64,000 bases of DNA. Origin: Rhizobium terrae (lineage in GTDB: Bacteria > Pseudomonadota > Alphaproteobacteria > Rhizobiales > Rhizobiaceae). A program made the translations under genes and the position numbers. Numbering within the stretch: position 1 is the first letter of the stretch; each line of letters opens with the position of its first letter. Of this stretch, positions 51,636-60,396 are shown piece after piece. The DNA lies in contig NZ_QJKM01000009.1 in assembly GCF_003425685.1 (NCBI RefSeq), positions 124,001 to 188,000 on the forward strand, given 5' to 3'. The notes beneath the pieces were generated by a model, which saw only the letters and a program-made list of their open reading frames with translations, was not told the origin of the DNA and did no database searches.

Positions 51636-52361
51636 TTAGATTATGAGTCTCAGCCTTAATGCCTTAGCTACCAACTGGGTGCGGTTGACGCAATCCAGTT
51701 TCTTTATCGCGTTGGTCATATAGGCATTCACGGTGTGATCGGAGAGAGACAGGATGCGGCCTATTTCAGCCGAGGTCTTGCCCTGCGCCGTCCAGCGGAC
51801 GACTTCGAGCTCGCGGCTCGACAGCGGACCTGCGGCGACCGTTTTGACGCTGCGGCGGATCTTGTCGAACACATCGAAAGCATGCAGCGCGATCATGCCG
51901 ATCTCATTGATCTCGACCTGGCTGAGCCGCGGCCGGATACCATCGAAGCGCAGCATGAAGCGATCGCCGTCAATGGAGTTGAGGGACATGGCAACGCTGG
52001 TGATGAGTTCGTAGCGACGTTGCAACTCCTCCATGGCGGCGGGGACTGCGAAACCACGCACGTTCTCCGGGTCGTCGAGCGACCAGCAATAGGGCAGAAC
52101 CGACCGCGAAGTGACCGGGGCGACGGGGCAGAGCCGCAGCAGGCGCCGTCGATCGAATTCCTGAACATAGGCCGCGGGCAGGGTGGTGTCGACGATCATC
52201 CGCGATATCAGCACCTCGTCGGGCGTGGTCGCGGCGAAAAGCGTGACATGGCGGAAGCCGAACTCATGGGCGACGCGCCGCATCGCAGCAAAAATTTCCA
52301 CCTGCGAATCCGCGGCGGAAATCTCGCTGTTGAGAATCGATTGCCGTTCCAAGGTTATCAT
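51636..52361 (-). CDS. LuxR-family regulator with autoinducer-binding-like domain
   Basis: The 241-residue protein has an N-terminal domain of the autoinducer-binding type and a C-terminal LuxR HTH (PLSSRELEVVRWTAQGKTSAEIGRILSLSDHTVNAYMTNAIKKL, in part). It resembles VisN/VisR-like and orphan LuxR regulators of rhizobia; no luxI gene is nearby. I choose ATG 52361 (MITLERQSIL), which leaves a 14-bp palindrome 27 bases upstream; a start at 52481 would place it in the coding region. Confidence 0.87.
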   Translation of the reverse strand: MITLERQSILNSEISAADSQVEIFAAMRRVAHEFGFRHVTLFAATTPDEVLISRMIVDTTLPAAYVQEFDRRRLLRLCPVAPVTSRSVLPYCWSLDDPENVRGFAVPAAMEELQRRYELITSVAMSLNSIDGDRFMLRFDGIRPRLSQVEINEIGMIALHAFDVFDKIRRSVKTVAAGPLSSRELEVVRWTAQGKTSAEIGRILSLSDHTVNAYMTNAIKKLDCVNRTQLVAKALRLRLII

Positions 52362-52387
52362 GCGGATCAAAAGCTGAGAGAGGTTTA

Positions 52388-52401
52388 TGTTAACGTTAAC
52401 A
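52388..52401. promoter_or_regulatory. 14-bp perfect palindrome upstream of the LuxR-type gene
   Basis: TGTTAACGTTAACA lies 27-40 bases before the chosen LuxR start, in A/T-rich DNA. It is a good candidate operator for self-control. Confidence 0.5.
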
Positions 52402-52519
52402 AATATACAAATCCGTTTGAATAGCCAGCGAAATTTCGGCCGGCCCTCCGGAAATCCACGGAATATATGACAATCGATCATCTTTATTCCATTAATTCAG
52501 AGGGTTAACAAAAGGTAAA

Positions 52520-52981
52520 TTAGACGGGGATATATCCGGTTCCCTTAATTTCCTCCATCACCGCGTAGGTGTGAGTCTCGCGAACGCCCGGAAGAGGGAG
52601 AATCACCTGCGAAAGGAACTGCCGGTAGGCTTCCATTCCGGCGACCCTTGCCTTCACCAGATAATCGAAGCCGCCCGCCACCATGTGGCATTCCATGACG
52701 TCATCGCTGCGTTTGACGGCGTCCGCGAATGCATCGAAAACGTCGGGCGTCGTCCGGTCCAATTTCACCTGCACGAAGACGAGCAGGTTGCGGCCGAGTT
52801 TTTCCGGCGAAAGCTGCGCGCCATATCCGATAATGTATCCTTCGCGGGTCAGCCGCTTGACGCGCTCGGCGGTCGCGGTCGGCGAGAGGCTGACACGGTC
52901 GGCGAGTTCGAGGTTGCTCAGGCGCCCTTCTTTCTGGAGGGCGCGGAGGATCTTGCGGTCGAGGCGGTCGATTTCTTTCAT
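52520..52981 (-). CDS. putR: Lrp/AsnC-family regulator of putA
   Basis: The 153-residue protein has an AsnC-type HTH (IDRLDRKILRALQKEGRLSNLELADRVSLSPTATAERVKRL, in part) and a RAM ligand domain (LLVFVQVKLDRTTPDVFDAFADAV, then MVAGGFDYLVKARV). It is divergent from putA with a 110-base gap, the standard place of PutR, which activates putA in response to proline in Agrobacterium and Rhodobacter. Confidence 0.92.
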   Translation of the reverse strand: MKEIDRLDRKILRALQKEGRLSNLELADRVSLSPTATAERVKRLTREGYIIGYGAQLSPEKLGRNLLVFVQVKLDRTTPDVFDAFADAVKRSDDVMECHMVAGGFDYLVKARVAGMEAYRQFLSQVILPLPGVRETHTYAVMEEIKGTGYIPV

Positions 52982-53091
52982 GTTTCACGGCTGATTGTTG
53001 AAAGTGTAATCTTATATCCGGAGAATACCGCAAAAATCCGTGAAAATCACCAGAGAATTCCCGCTATGTGGGGAATGAAACGGAGACGCCC

Positions 53092-56000
53092 ATGAACCAG
53101 AACCAGACGATCCTCGCCGAGCCCCTCATCGCTTTCAACGCACCCTATGCCGGCGACGACGACCGGTTGATCCGGCAGTTCGCCGCGCGGACCAGCTTCA
53201 CGCCTGCCCAGGATGCGGCGATCGACCAGCGGGCACGCCGGATGATCAATGCGATCCGCGACGGGGCTGGCAAGGTCGGTGGCGTCGAGGATTTCTTGCG
53301 CGAATACGGCCTTTCGACGCGGGAAGGGCTGGCGCTGATGGTGCTTGCCGAGGCGCTCTTGCGCGTGCCGGACTCGCTGACCCAGGACCGGCTGATCGAA
53401 GACAAGCTGCGCGAAGGCGGCTGGAGCACCCATGAGGCTTCCGGCGAAAGCTGGTTCGTCTCGGCTTCCGCATGGGCACTCGCCGTCTCAGCCCGGGTCA
53501 TCGGCCCCGGCGAGACGCCGGAAGGAATCCTCCGCGGCCTCGTCAAGCGCGTCGGCCTGCCGACCGTGCGCAGCGCCACAAAGCAGGCGATGCGTTTCCT
53601 CGGCCATCATTTCGTGCTCGGCGAAACGATGAAGGATGCCCTGTCGCGGGCCGCCAAGAGCGAGGAGAAGGGCTATCGCCATTCCTTCGACATGCTGGGC
53701 GAGGGCGCCCGCACGAGGGAAGACGCCAAGCGTTATTTCCGCTCCTACGCGGATGCGATCCAGTCGATCGGCGCCTTCATGGCGAAGAACGGCAAGGGCA
53801 AACAACTGCCCGACCGGATGGGCATCTCCGTCAAATTGTCGGCGTTGCATCCGCGCTATCTCGCCACCCACCGCGATCGGGTGATGCGGGAACTGGTGCC
53901 CGATCTTCTCGACCTGGCGCGGATGGCCAAGGAACATCAGCTCAACTTCACCGTCGATGCGGAAGAGGCCGACCGGCTGGAACTGTCGCTCGACGTGATC
54001 GCAGCCGTCTTCTCCGACCCGTCGCTCGCCGGCTGGGACGGGTTCGGGTTGGCGATCCAGGCCTACCAGAAGCGAGCGCCGGCGGTGATCGATTACATCG
54101 ACCAACTCTGCACGACGCTCGGCCGGCGGATGATGGTGCGCCTCGTCAAGGGCGCCTATTGGGATACGGAAGTGAAGCGGACGCAGGAGCGGGGGCTTGA
54201 GGATTATCCGGTCTGGACCCGCAAGCCGGCGACGGACCTTTCCTATCTCGCCTGCGCCCAGCAGCTCCTTTCCAAGCGAGCCCGCATCTTTCCGCAGTTC
54301 GCGACGCACAATGCCCTTACCGTCTCGACCATCCTGGAGCTTGCCGGACCTGATCGCACCGGTTTCGAATTCCAGCGCCTGCACGGCATGGGAGAGGCAC
54401 TTTATGACGACCTTCTGGAAAGCAACGACCGGATCGCCTGCCGCATCTATGCGCCGGTCGGCGGCTATCGCGACCTGCTCGCCTATCTCGTCCGCCGCCT
54501 TCTGGAAAACGGCGCCAACTCCTCCTTCGTGGCGGTTGCCGGAGACAAGAACGTCGCCGTCGAAAAGCTCCTGGAGCGGCCGGCGAAGCGACTCGGGCTC
54601 GATGACGGCATCAGCGCCCGGCACAAGCAGATCCCGCTGCCTTCGGAACTCTACGGCCGCCGCAAGAACAGCGCCGGTTTCGAATTCGGCCACCGCGAAA
54701 ACCTCGAGCGGCTGATGGCGACGCTCGCAAAGCCGCTGCCGGAGGTGGCTGCCGGTCCGCTGGTCGCGGGCGTGGTTTCAAAGGCCGAGGCGAGGCCGGT
54801 CAAGTCGCCGTCGGATCGTTCGAAGGTTGTCGGTACCGTGAAGGACGCGACGCCGGCGGATGTCGATACAGCTTTTGCCGCTGCGGCCAGGGCTTTCAAG
54901 GCCTGGTCGCGCCAGCCGGTGGATCTACGCGCCGCCTGCCTGGAACGGGCGGCGGGGCTTCTCGAAGACAATCGCGACCGGCTGCTGGCGCTGCTTGCCG
55001 CCGAGGCGGGCAAGACGCTTGACGACGGGATCGCGGAAATCCGCGAGGCGGTGGATTTCTGCCGCTATTACGCCGACAAGGGCCGCGAACTTTTCGGCGT
55101 GCCGACGCCGATGCCGGGACCGACCGGCGAGGACAACCGGCATCTGTGGCGCGGCCGCGGCGTGTTCGGCTGCATCTCGCCCTGGAACTTCCCGCTCGCC
55201 ATCTTCTTCGGACAGATTTCCGCGGCACTGGTCGCGGGTAACGCGGTCGTCGCCAAGCCGGCGCCGCAGACGCCGCTGATCGCGTTCGAGGCCATAAGAT
55301 TGTTCCATCAGGCCGGCGTGCCGGCCGAGGTTCTGGCGCTGGTGCCCGGTGGCCCCGAGGTCGGGGCGGCAATCACCGCCCACCCGAAACTCGCCGGCGT
55401 GGCCTTTACCGGCTCGACGAGGACGGCTCATGCGATCAACCGGGCGCTCGCCGCCAAGGACGGGCCGATCGTGCCGCTGATCGCCGAAACCGGCGGCATC
55501 AATGCGATGATCGTCGATGCGACGGCGCTTTCGGAACAGGTGGCGGATGACGTCGTCATGTCGGCCTTCCGCTCGGCCGGCCAGCGCTGCTCGGCACTGC
55601 GCCTGCTCTTCCTGCAGGAGGATGTGGCGGACGGCATGCTGAAAATGATCGAAGGTGCTGCGGCCGAGCTCAATCTCGGCGATCCCATCCGGCAGAATAC
55701 CGATGTCGGGCCGATCATCGACGAGGCCCAGCGCCGGATGCTCGCCGACCACGTGACGGATATGCGGGCGAAGCAGAAGGTACGTTATGCCGGCAAGGTG
55801 CCGGAGACCGGCAATTTCTTCGCGCCCCACGTCATCGAACTCGACAATGCTGCGGCGCTGAGCAAGGAAGTCTTCGGCCCGGTTCTGCATGTCGTGCGCT
55901 TCAAGGCCAGGGATCTCGACAAGGTGCTCGCCGCGGTCGATGCCACCGGATACGGCCTGACGCTCGGCATCCACAGCCGCATCGAGGCGACCATCCGCAA

Positions 56001-56220
56001 GGTGACCGAGACGCTGGATGTCGGCAATGTCTACGTTAACCGCAACATGATCGGGGCGGTGGTCGGCACCCAGCCCTTCGGCGGATCGGGCCTTTCCGGC
56101 ACGGGCTTCAAGGCGGGCGGCCCGGCCTATCTGATGCGGTTTGCCGAGGAGCAGGTGATCTCGGTCAACACCGCGGCGGCCGGCGGCAATGCCAGCCTGA
56201 TCGCGATCGGGGAGGGGTGA
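53092..56220 (+). CDS. putA: Bifunctional proline dehydrogenase / P5C dehydrogenase
   Basis: The 1042-residue enzyme oxidises proline to glutamate in two steps. Residues about 140-480 form the FAD-dependent PRODH barrel (LNFTVDAEEADRLELSLDV and RLVKGAYWDTEVKR), and about 560-1030 the NAD-dependent P5C dehydrogenase with catalytic C833 (GQRCSAL) and E799 (AETGG). It lacks an N-terminal RHH DNA-binding domain, so it is not self-regulating, which fits the separate PutR. The C-terminal extension of longer PutA proteins is also absent. Start ATG 53092 follows CGGAGA. Confidence 0.97.
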   Translation: MNQNQTILAEPLIAFNAPYAGDDDRLIRQFAARTSFTPAQDAAIDQRARRMINAIRDGAGKVGGVEDFLREYGLSTREGLALMVLAEALLRVPDSLTQDRLIEDKLREGGWSTHEASGESWFVSASAWALAVSARVIGPGETPEGILRGLVKRVGLPTVRSATKQAMRFLGHHFVLGETMKDALSRAAKSEEKGYRHSFDMLGEGARTREDAKRYFRSYADAIQSIGAFMAKNGKGKQLPDRMGISVKLSALHPRYLATHRDRVMRELVPDLLDLARMAKEHQLNFTVDAEEADRLELSLDVIAAVFSDPSLAGWDGFGLAIQAYQKRAPAVIDYIDQLCTTLGRRMMVRLVKGAYWDTEVKRTQERGLEDYPVWTRKPATDLSYLACAQQLLSKRARIFPQFATHNALTVSTILELAGPDRTGFEFQRLHGMGEALYDDLLESNDRIACRIYAPVGGYRDLLAYLVRRLLENGANSSFVAVAGDKNVAVEKLLERPAKRLGLDDGISARHKQIPLPSELYGRRKNSAGFEFGHRENLERLMATLAKPLPEVAAGPLVAGVVSKAEARPVKSPSDRSKVVGTVKDATPADVDTAFAAAARAFKAWSRQPVDLRAACLERAAGLLEDNRDRLLALLAAEAGKTLDDGIAEIREAVDFCRYYADKGRELFGVPTPMPGPTGEDNRHLWRGRGVFGCISPWNFPLAIFFGQISAALVAGNAVVAKPAPQTPLIAFEAIRLFHQAGVPAEVLALVPGGPEVGAAITAHPKLAGVAFTGSTRTAHAINRALAAKDGPIVPLIAETGGINAMIVDATALSEQVADDVVMSAFRSAGQRCSALRLLFLQEDVADGMLKMIEGAAAELNLGDPIRQNTDVGPIIDEAQRRMLADHVTDMRAKQKVRYAGKVPETGNFFAPHVIELDNAAALSKEVFGPVLHVVRFKARDLDKVLAAVDATGYGLTLGIHSRIEATIRKVTETLDVGNVYVNRNMIGAVVGTQPFGGSGLSGTGFKAGGPAYLMRFAEEQVISVNTAAAGGNASLIAIGEG

Positions 56221-56317
56221 GGACCGGATGGGCAAAGCCCGAGCAATCGCTCCAGCGAACGATTGTAGGGGCAGACGCCCTGAACCCGGCGAAGGGCCGG
56301 GAGTCGATGCGGCCGGC

Positions 56318-56340
56318 AAAACGCTCCGGCGGAGCGTTTT
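56318..56340. terminator. Hairpin between putA and the convergent gene
   Basis: Perfect 11-bp arms (AAAACGCTCCG and CGGAGCGTTTT, one base between) end in A4 and T4, so either strand gives a stem followed by U residues. It lies about 100 bases after putA. The rest of the 56221-56537 gap shows no gene. Confidence 0.6.
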
Positions 56341-56537
56341 GGGGAGCCGAGCGCGTCGCGGCAAAGTGAGGCGCCGGCAACCGGTGCCTCTGCGCCGCCT
56401 TGAGCGTCCAACGCAGGCCGAAGCGCCTCATGCGTCCGCCCGAGGTTCGAACGCCTTCTCCAGCAAGTTCCGTACCCCGGGGAACGACAAGATCGGATTG
56501 TTCCGGCCTTCACCACAAATCTCCCGATCGGCGGAAT

Positions 56538-57467
56538 TCACCGCTGATCGCTCAGCGCCGCCAGCAGGTTCGCATAGGTCGGCGCAAGCATGCGAAGTGC
56601 ATTTGCGGCCGTTGCATCATCCCCGACGACCAGGGGATATTGAAGCGAGCCGACGAGCCTCGCCTGGCGATCCATGATGCCCGCAGCTTCTCGAAGGCCA
56701 ATCCGAGCCAGGCAGGCGGCTGCATCGGCAGCACGCCGAGCGCCGACCCGAACGGCGAAATGGATCAGGTGCCCTCGCAGGTCTGGATCGGCTCCAGCGT
56801 CGATCAATTCGGCAAGACGTTCGGCGGCCTGGCCGTTGCCAAGTGCCGTTGTTGCTGCGTGGGACCCCGCGACCATGGATAGCCATCGTCTGGCGGAGGA
56901 GAGGGACCTGCGGATGCTCTCCTCTTCCGGAACGTTCTCCACCTGATGAAAACCGGTTCTCAAGGTGAAAGGGGAGCCGTAGCCAAGGGTTTCAGCCCTC
57001 CATGCCTGCATAAAATTACCGAGCGGCAGGGAAGCATAGGGATAGCCCTGCGGGTCGTGCATGATGACGCTGTCTTCTTCCAATCCCATGACGACCACGT
57101 AATGATCGGCGCCAATCGGCCCCGTCATGCCTGGCTGATGATGGAGATGGCCCATTTCCACAGGCCCAACCCAGGCGGGGCCGAATGAGAGCGCATCCTT
57201 GAGGGTTGCGAATGCAGCTTCGGCGGTCGGACTGCGGATTGTCTGCGAGGTCCAACCGAGGGCGGCGAGAGCGTCTTCGAAGCCTGCTTCCGGTGTCCAG
57301 CCGTAGGGATCGAAGAAGGGCAGTGTTCCATTCACCAGCTGCATGCCGAAAGGGCTGCCGGTCGCAAACTCGATGACGGCGACCGACGGCGCCTTCGCGC
57401 CGAACATCATGGCGAAGGAATTCGCGTAGCAATAGGGACCTGATCCGATATAGGGAAAATGCGTCAT
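56538..57467 (-). CDS. BtrH/C39-like cysteine enzyme of unknown role
   Basis: The 309-residue product has a papain-like N-terminal domain similar to the butirosin BtrH / C39-peptidase-like group: C13 in SGPYCYANSFAMMFG, H122 in GADHYVVVMG and D138 in MHDPQGYPY give a full Cys-His-Asp triad. The C-terminal 130 residues are helical and unlike known domains. Such enzymes cleave peptides or transfer acyl groups in peptide and aminoglycoside pathways; no pathway genes are nearby. GGAGA precedes the ATG at 57467. Confidence 0.7.
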   Translation of the reverse strand: MTHFPYIGSGPYCYANSFAMMFGAKAPSVAVIEFATGSPFGMQLVNGTLPFFDPYGWTPEAGFEDALAALGWTSQTIRSPTAEAAFATLKDALSFGPAWVGPVEMGHLHHQPGMTGPIGADHYVVVMGLEEDSVIMHDPQGYPYASLPLGNFMQAWRAETLGYGSPFTLRTGFHQVENVPEEESIRRSLSSARRWLSMVAGSHAATTALGNGQAAERLAELIDAGADPDLRGHLIHFAVRVGARRAADAAACLARIGLREAAGIMDRQARLVGSLQYPLVVGDDATAANALRMLAPTYANLLAALSDQR

Positions 57468-57569
57468 GCGGCTCGTCTCCAGTCAGGTGAAAGAGACACG
57501 ACAAGAGCGGCAAATTTCCAAAAATTGTCAACGGCTTCGGCGTGCTCCGAAAAGCGTCTTCGAAGCCGC

Positions 57570-57804
57570 CTACGTCTCCTCGTATTTCTTTGCTTTCGTC
57601 CTGGGCATGATGCTTTCCAGCCAGCCGAGCATGACGGCCGAGACGACAAATGCGAGGGGGATGATCGTGTACCACATCAGCTTGCCATCTTCGCACTGAT
57701 TGGCATTGAGAAAGATCTGCAGGAAGTGGGTCGACGAGATCGCCTCGGGACGTGGCTTTCAGGTCACGGGAAATCACATCGTTAAATTTGAAGAGAAAAC
57801 TCAT
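57570..57804 (-). pseudogene. Small membrane protein, apparently frameshifted
   Basis: Two reading frames look like parts of one protein. ATG 57804 opens MSFLFKFNDVISRDLK, and from about 57758 a +1 frame continues PRPEAISSTHFLQIFLNANQ, a membrane helix WYTIIPLAFVVSAVMLGWL and KKYEET before TAG at 57570. Removing one A from the AAA at about 57757-57759 would fuse them into a protein of about 78 residues. It could be a sequencing error, a true frameshift, or a shorter protein starting in the second frame. No strong ribosome-binding site is seen. Confidence 0.4.
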
Positions 57805-57814
57805 GTTTTAATAA

Positions 57815-57841
57815 TTGACAATCAAAGTCATGTTTTCTAAT
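57815..57841 (+). promoter_or_regulatory. Iron-responsive promoter with RirA-type box
   Basis: TGA-CAATCAAAG-TCA (57816-57830) fits the iron-rhodo box TGA-N9-TCA. It overlaps TTGACA at 57815-57820; TCTAAT at 57836-57841 is a likely -10 box after a short 15-base spacer. A further dyad AGGCAAA-TT-TTTGCCT lies at 57852-57867. RirA would block this promoter in iron-rich cells. Confidence 0.6.
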
Positions 57842-57962
57842 GGCATGAATAAGGCAAATTTTTGCCTCCCGCCACAGTTTCGCCAGATTTGAAGAAGGGT
57901 CGCCGCCCTACGGCGCGTGTTCACGCGTCGATGGTTGCGTGCGGCCGCGTGAAAGGACAGTC

Positions 57963-60197
57963 ATGGCCAGCCGCCACTCGCGATCCAGCCTGCTTACCTG
58001 CACCGCGCTCGCGGTGCTTTCCCTTGCCTCAGGTGCGGTTGCGCAAGAGGCTGCCTCCCAGCGGGATACGACCCTCCAGCCGATCGTGCTGAAGGGGAAA
58101 AGGGTGAACGCGGGCAACGTCGTGGCGGATACGCCACTCGCCAGCCAGACCACGGCGGACGAGATCGCCAAGAAGGAGATCGGCAACGTCAGGGATCTCG
58201 GGAATACGACCGAGCCCGGCATCGATTTCGTCGAGAGCCGCCCCGGCGTTGCAGGCGGGATGTTCATCCGCGGCCTTGGCGGTCCCCGCGTGGTGACGCT
58301 TGTCGACAATATTCCGATACCGTTCATGAGCAACGATGCGCGTACCGGATCTCAATCGCCGACAACCGGGATCAGCGACGGAAACGACAGCTTCGATTTC
58401 TCGTCGCTTTCCACGGTGGACGTGGTTCGCGGCGCCGATTCCAGCCGTATCGGCAACGGTGCCCTCGGCGGCGCCCTTGTTCTTCGCACCTTGGAGCCGG
58501 AGGACCTCATCGGCGAAGGTCGTGACTGGGGTGGCGTCGCCAAGCTGACCTATGACGGCGAGAACGACAGCGTCGGCGGTTCCGTTGCCGTCGCCAAGAA
58601 GATCCAGAATACGTCCATCCTCTTCCAGGGTGGCCTGAAGAAGGGGCATGAGCGCAAGAACAAGGGTGATGTCGGCGGAGTCTTCACCAGCCGCACCGAG
58701 CCGAATCCGGCGGATTTCGACCAGAACAACCTGCTGTTCAAACTGCGGCAGGATATCGAGGGCGGGCACCGCATCGGCTTCACTGCGGAACGTTTCGACA
58801 AGCAGATCGACAGCGAACTCAAGACGCTGGCAAACACCGCGCCGGCAACGGCGTTCAACCCCAATGACTATGACGGCTTCGACAACACGCGCCGCGAACG
58901 GGTGTCCGTCGATTACGAATATGAAGCTCCGGCCGCAGGCGGTCCTATCGATGCGGCATCGCTGACGCTCTACTGGCAGAAGCTGACCAAGGAAGCGGGG
59001 TCGGAAGGTACGCGCAACAGCGGGGCGAGCTATCTGCGCGACAACGACATGGAGGAAAGCTCCTTCGGCATCACCGGAGGCCTGATCTCCCGTTTCGAGA
59101 CGGGCGACGTCGATCACGAACTGCGTTTCGGCGGGCTTGCATCGATCTCCGACACGACCGGCTTCCTGACGGTAAGCCCGGCAAGCGCCGTCACGTTCTC
59201 GCAAGCGGATATGCCGGATGTGGACGGCAGCAAGGTCGGGCTTTACATCGAAGACGAGCTGACGTTCGGCCAGACCGGCTTCACGCTGACGCCCGGTGTC
59301 CGTTTCGACTGGTACAAGTACGATCCGAAAACGTCTTCGGGCTTCAACAACAACGCGGGTGTCGGTGTTTTCGGCATGCCTGACGGGCAGGACGGCATGC
59401 GGCTTTCGCCGAAGCTGCTTGCCACCTACGACCTGACCCCGGAGGTGCAGCTTTTCGGCCAGTGGTCGATGGGCTTCCGGGCACCGACGGTGAACGAACT
59501 CTACGTCAATTTCACCAACCTGCTCGCGGGCAACTATGCCCACATCGGCAACCCGGACCTCAAGCCGGAAACCTCGAACGGTTTCGAAGTCGGCGCGAGC
59601 TACAACAGCAACGACCTGACCGCAAAGCTGACGCTCTTCCACAATCGCTACAAGAACTTCATCGACGTGGAAACGATCGTACCGGGTCTTGCCGGCACCA
59701 CCTTCACGGAGAGGTTCCGCAACCGCGCCCGGGTCAGTATTTCCGGCGTTGAAGTCAGCGCACGCAAGGAACTGGCCAACGGCTTCCATGTGAGCGGCTC
59801 GCTCGCCTATGCCTATGGCGAAGACCAGGACAACAACGAACTGATCCGCACCGTAGCGCCGCTCAAGGCGATCGTCGGACTGGGTTACGAAGAGGAGAGC
59901 TGGGGCGCGGACCTGACAGGCATTTTCGCAGCCGGCATGGCCGATGACGGGGACGCGGATACTTTCGACGCCCCCGGCTATGGCATCGCGAACCTGACCG
60001 GCTGGTGGGAGCCGGAACAGGTCAAGGGGCTGCGCATCCAGGCCGGCATCTACAACATCTTCGACAAGACCTACTACAATGCCCTGTCGGTCCGGAACGT
60101 CGATTTCACGCCCACGCCTCCGGGCACGGTTCAGCCGCGGGACTACTATTCGGAGCCGGGCCGGACGTTCAAGATTTCGCTGACACAGCGGTTCTGA
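57963..60197 (+). CDS. TonB-dependent haem/haemoglobin-type outer-membrane receptor
   Basis: The 744-residue outer-membrane barrel has a signal peptide (residues 1-28, GAVAQEA), a plug domain ([20 protein letters not shown] and [17 protein letters not shown]) and a barrel that ends in the C-terminal F of [17 protein letters not shown] and NPDLKPETS match the FRAP and NPNL boxes of haem receptors such as ShmR/HmuR. It imports haem using TonB energy. The upstream iron box supports iron control. The hmuTUV genes are not adjacent. Confidence 0.9.
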   Translation: MASRHSRSSLLTCTALAVLSLASGAVAQEAASQRDTTLQPIVLKGKRVNAGNVVADTPLASQTTADEIAKKEIGNVRDLGNTTEPGIDFVESRPGVAGGMFIRGLGGPRVVTLVDNIPIPFMSNDARTGSQSPTTGISDGNDSFDFSSLSTVDVVRGADSSRIGNGALGGALVLRTLEPEDLIGEGRDWGGVAKLTYDGENDSVGGSVAVAKKIQNTSILFQGGLKKGHERKNKGDVGGVFTSRTEPNPADFDQNNLLFKLRQDIEGGHRIGFTAERFDKQIDSELKTLANTAPATAFNPNDYDGFDNTRRERVSVDYEYEAPAAGGPIDAASLTLYWQKLTKEAGSEGTRNSGASYLRDNDMEESSFGITGGLISRFETGDVDHELRFGGLASISDTTGFLTVSPASAVTFSQADMPDVDGSKVGLYIEDELTFGQTGFTLTPGVRFDWYKYDPKTSSGFNNNAGVGVFGMPDGQDGMRLSPKLLATYDLTPEVQLFGQWSMGFRAPTVNELYVNFTNLLAGNYAHIGNPDLKPETSNGFEVGASYNSNDLTAKLTLFHNRYKNFIDVETIVPGLAGTTFTERFRNRARVSISGVEVSARKELANGFHVSGSLAYAYGEDQDNNELIRTVAPLKAIVGLGYEEESWGADLTGIFAAGMADDGDADTFDAPGYGIANLTGWWEPEQVKGLRIQAGIYNIFDKTYYNALSVRNVDFTPTPPGTVQPRDYYSEPGRTFKISLTQRF

Positions 60198-60234
60198 CCA
60201 ACACAACCAAACACAAGGGGCGGGGGACGCCTCC

Positions 60235-60268
60235 GAGGCGGCGCGAGCGATCGCGCCGCCTCTTTTTA
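60235..60268 (+). terminator. Rho-independent terminator after the receptor gene
   Basis: A perfect 11-bp GC-rich stem (GAGGCGGCGCG and CGCGCCGCCTC, six-base loop) is followed by TTTTT, 38 bases past the receptor stop codon. Confidence 0.9.
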
Positions 60269-60396
60269 TTGCGCAAGCTCCTTATTGTGCGAGCTCCGTG
60301 TACAGCCGATGTTCCCGCTATTCCCACGTTGCTTTTCCTTCGTTATTCATAACCGCGCGGACATATCACGGGATCCGTGAAGGTGGGGGGCGGAGC

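Noticed and set aside
57016..57804. 262-codon frame on the minus strand that begins MSFLFKF
   Set aside because: After about 16 codons it loses sense and runs through the BtrH-like gene in another frame; only its start may belong to the frameshifted small protein.
58029..60206. 725-codon open frame on the minus strand
   Set aside because: It lies fully opposite the TonB receptor gene, whose motifs and signal peptide are clear. The antisense protein has low-complexity composition.
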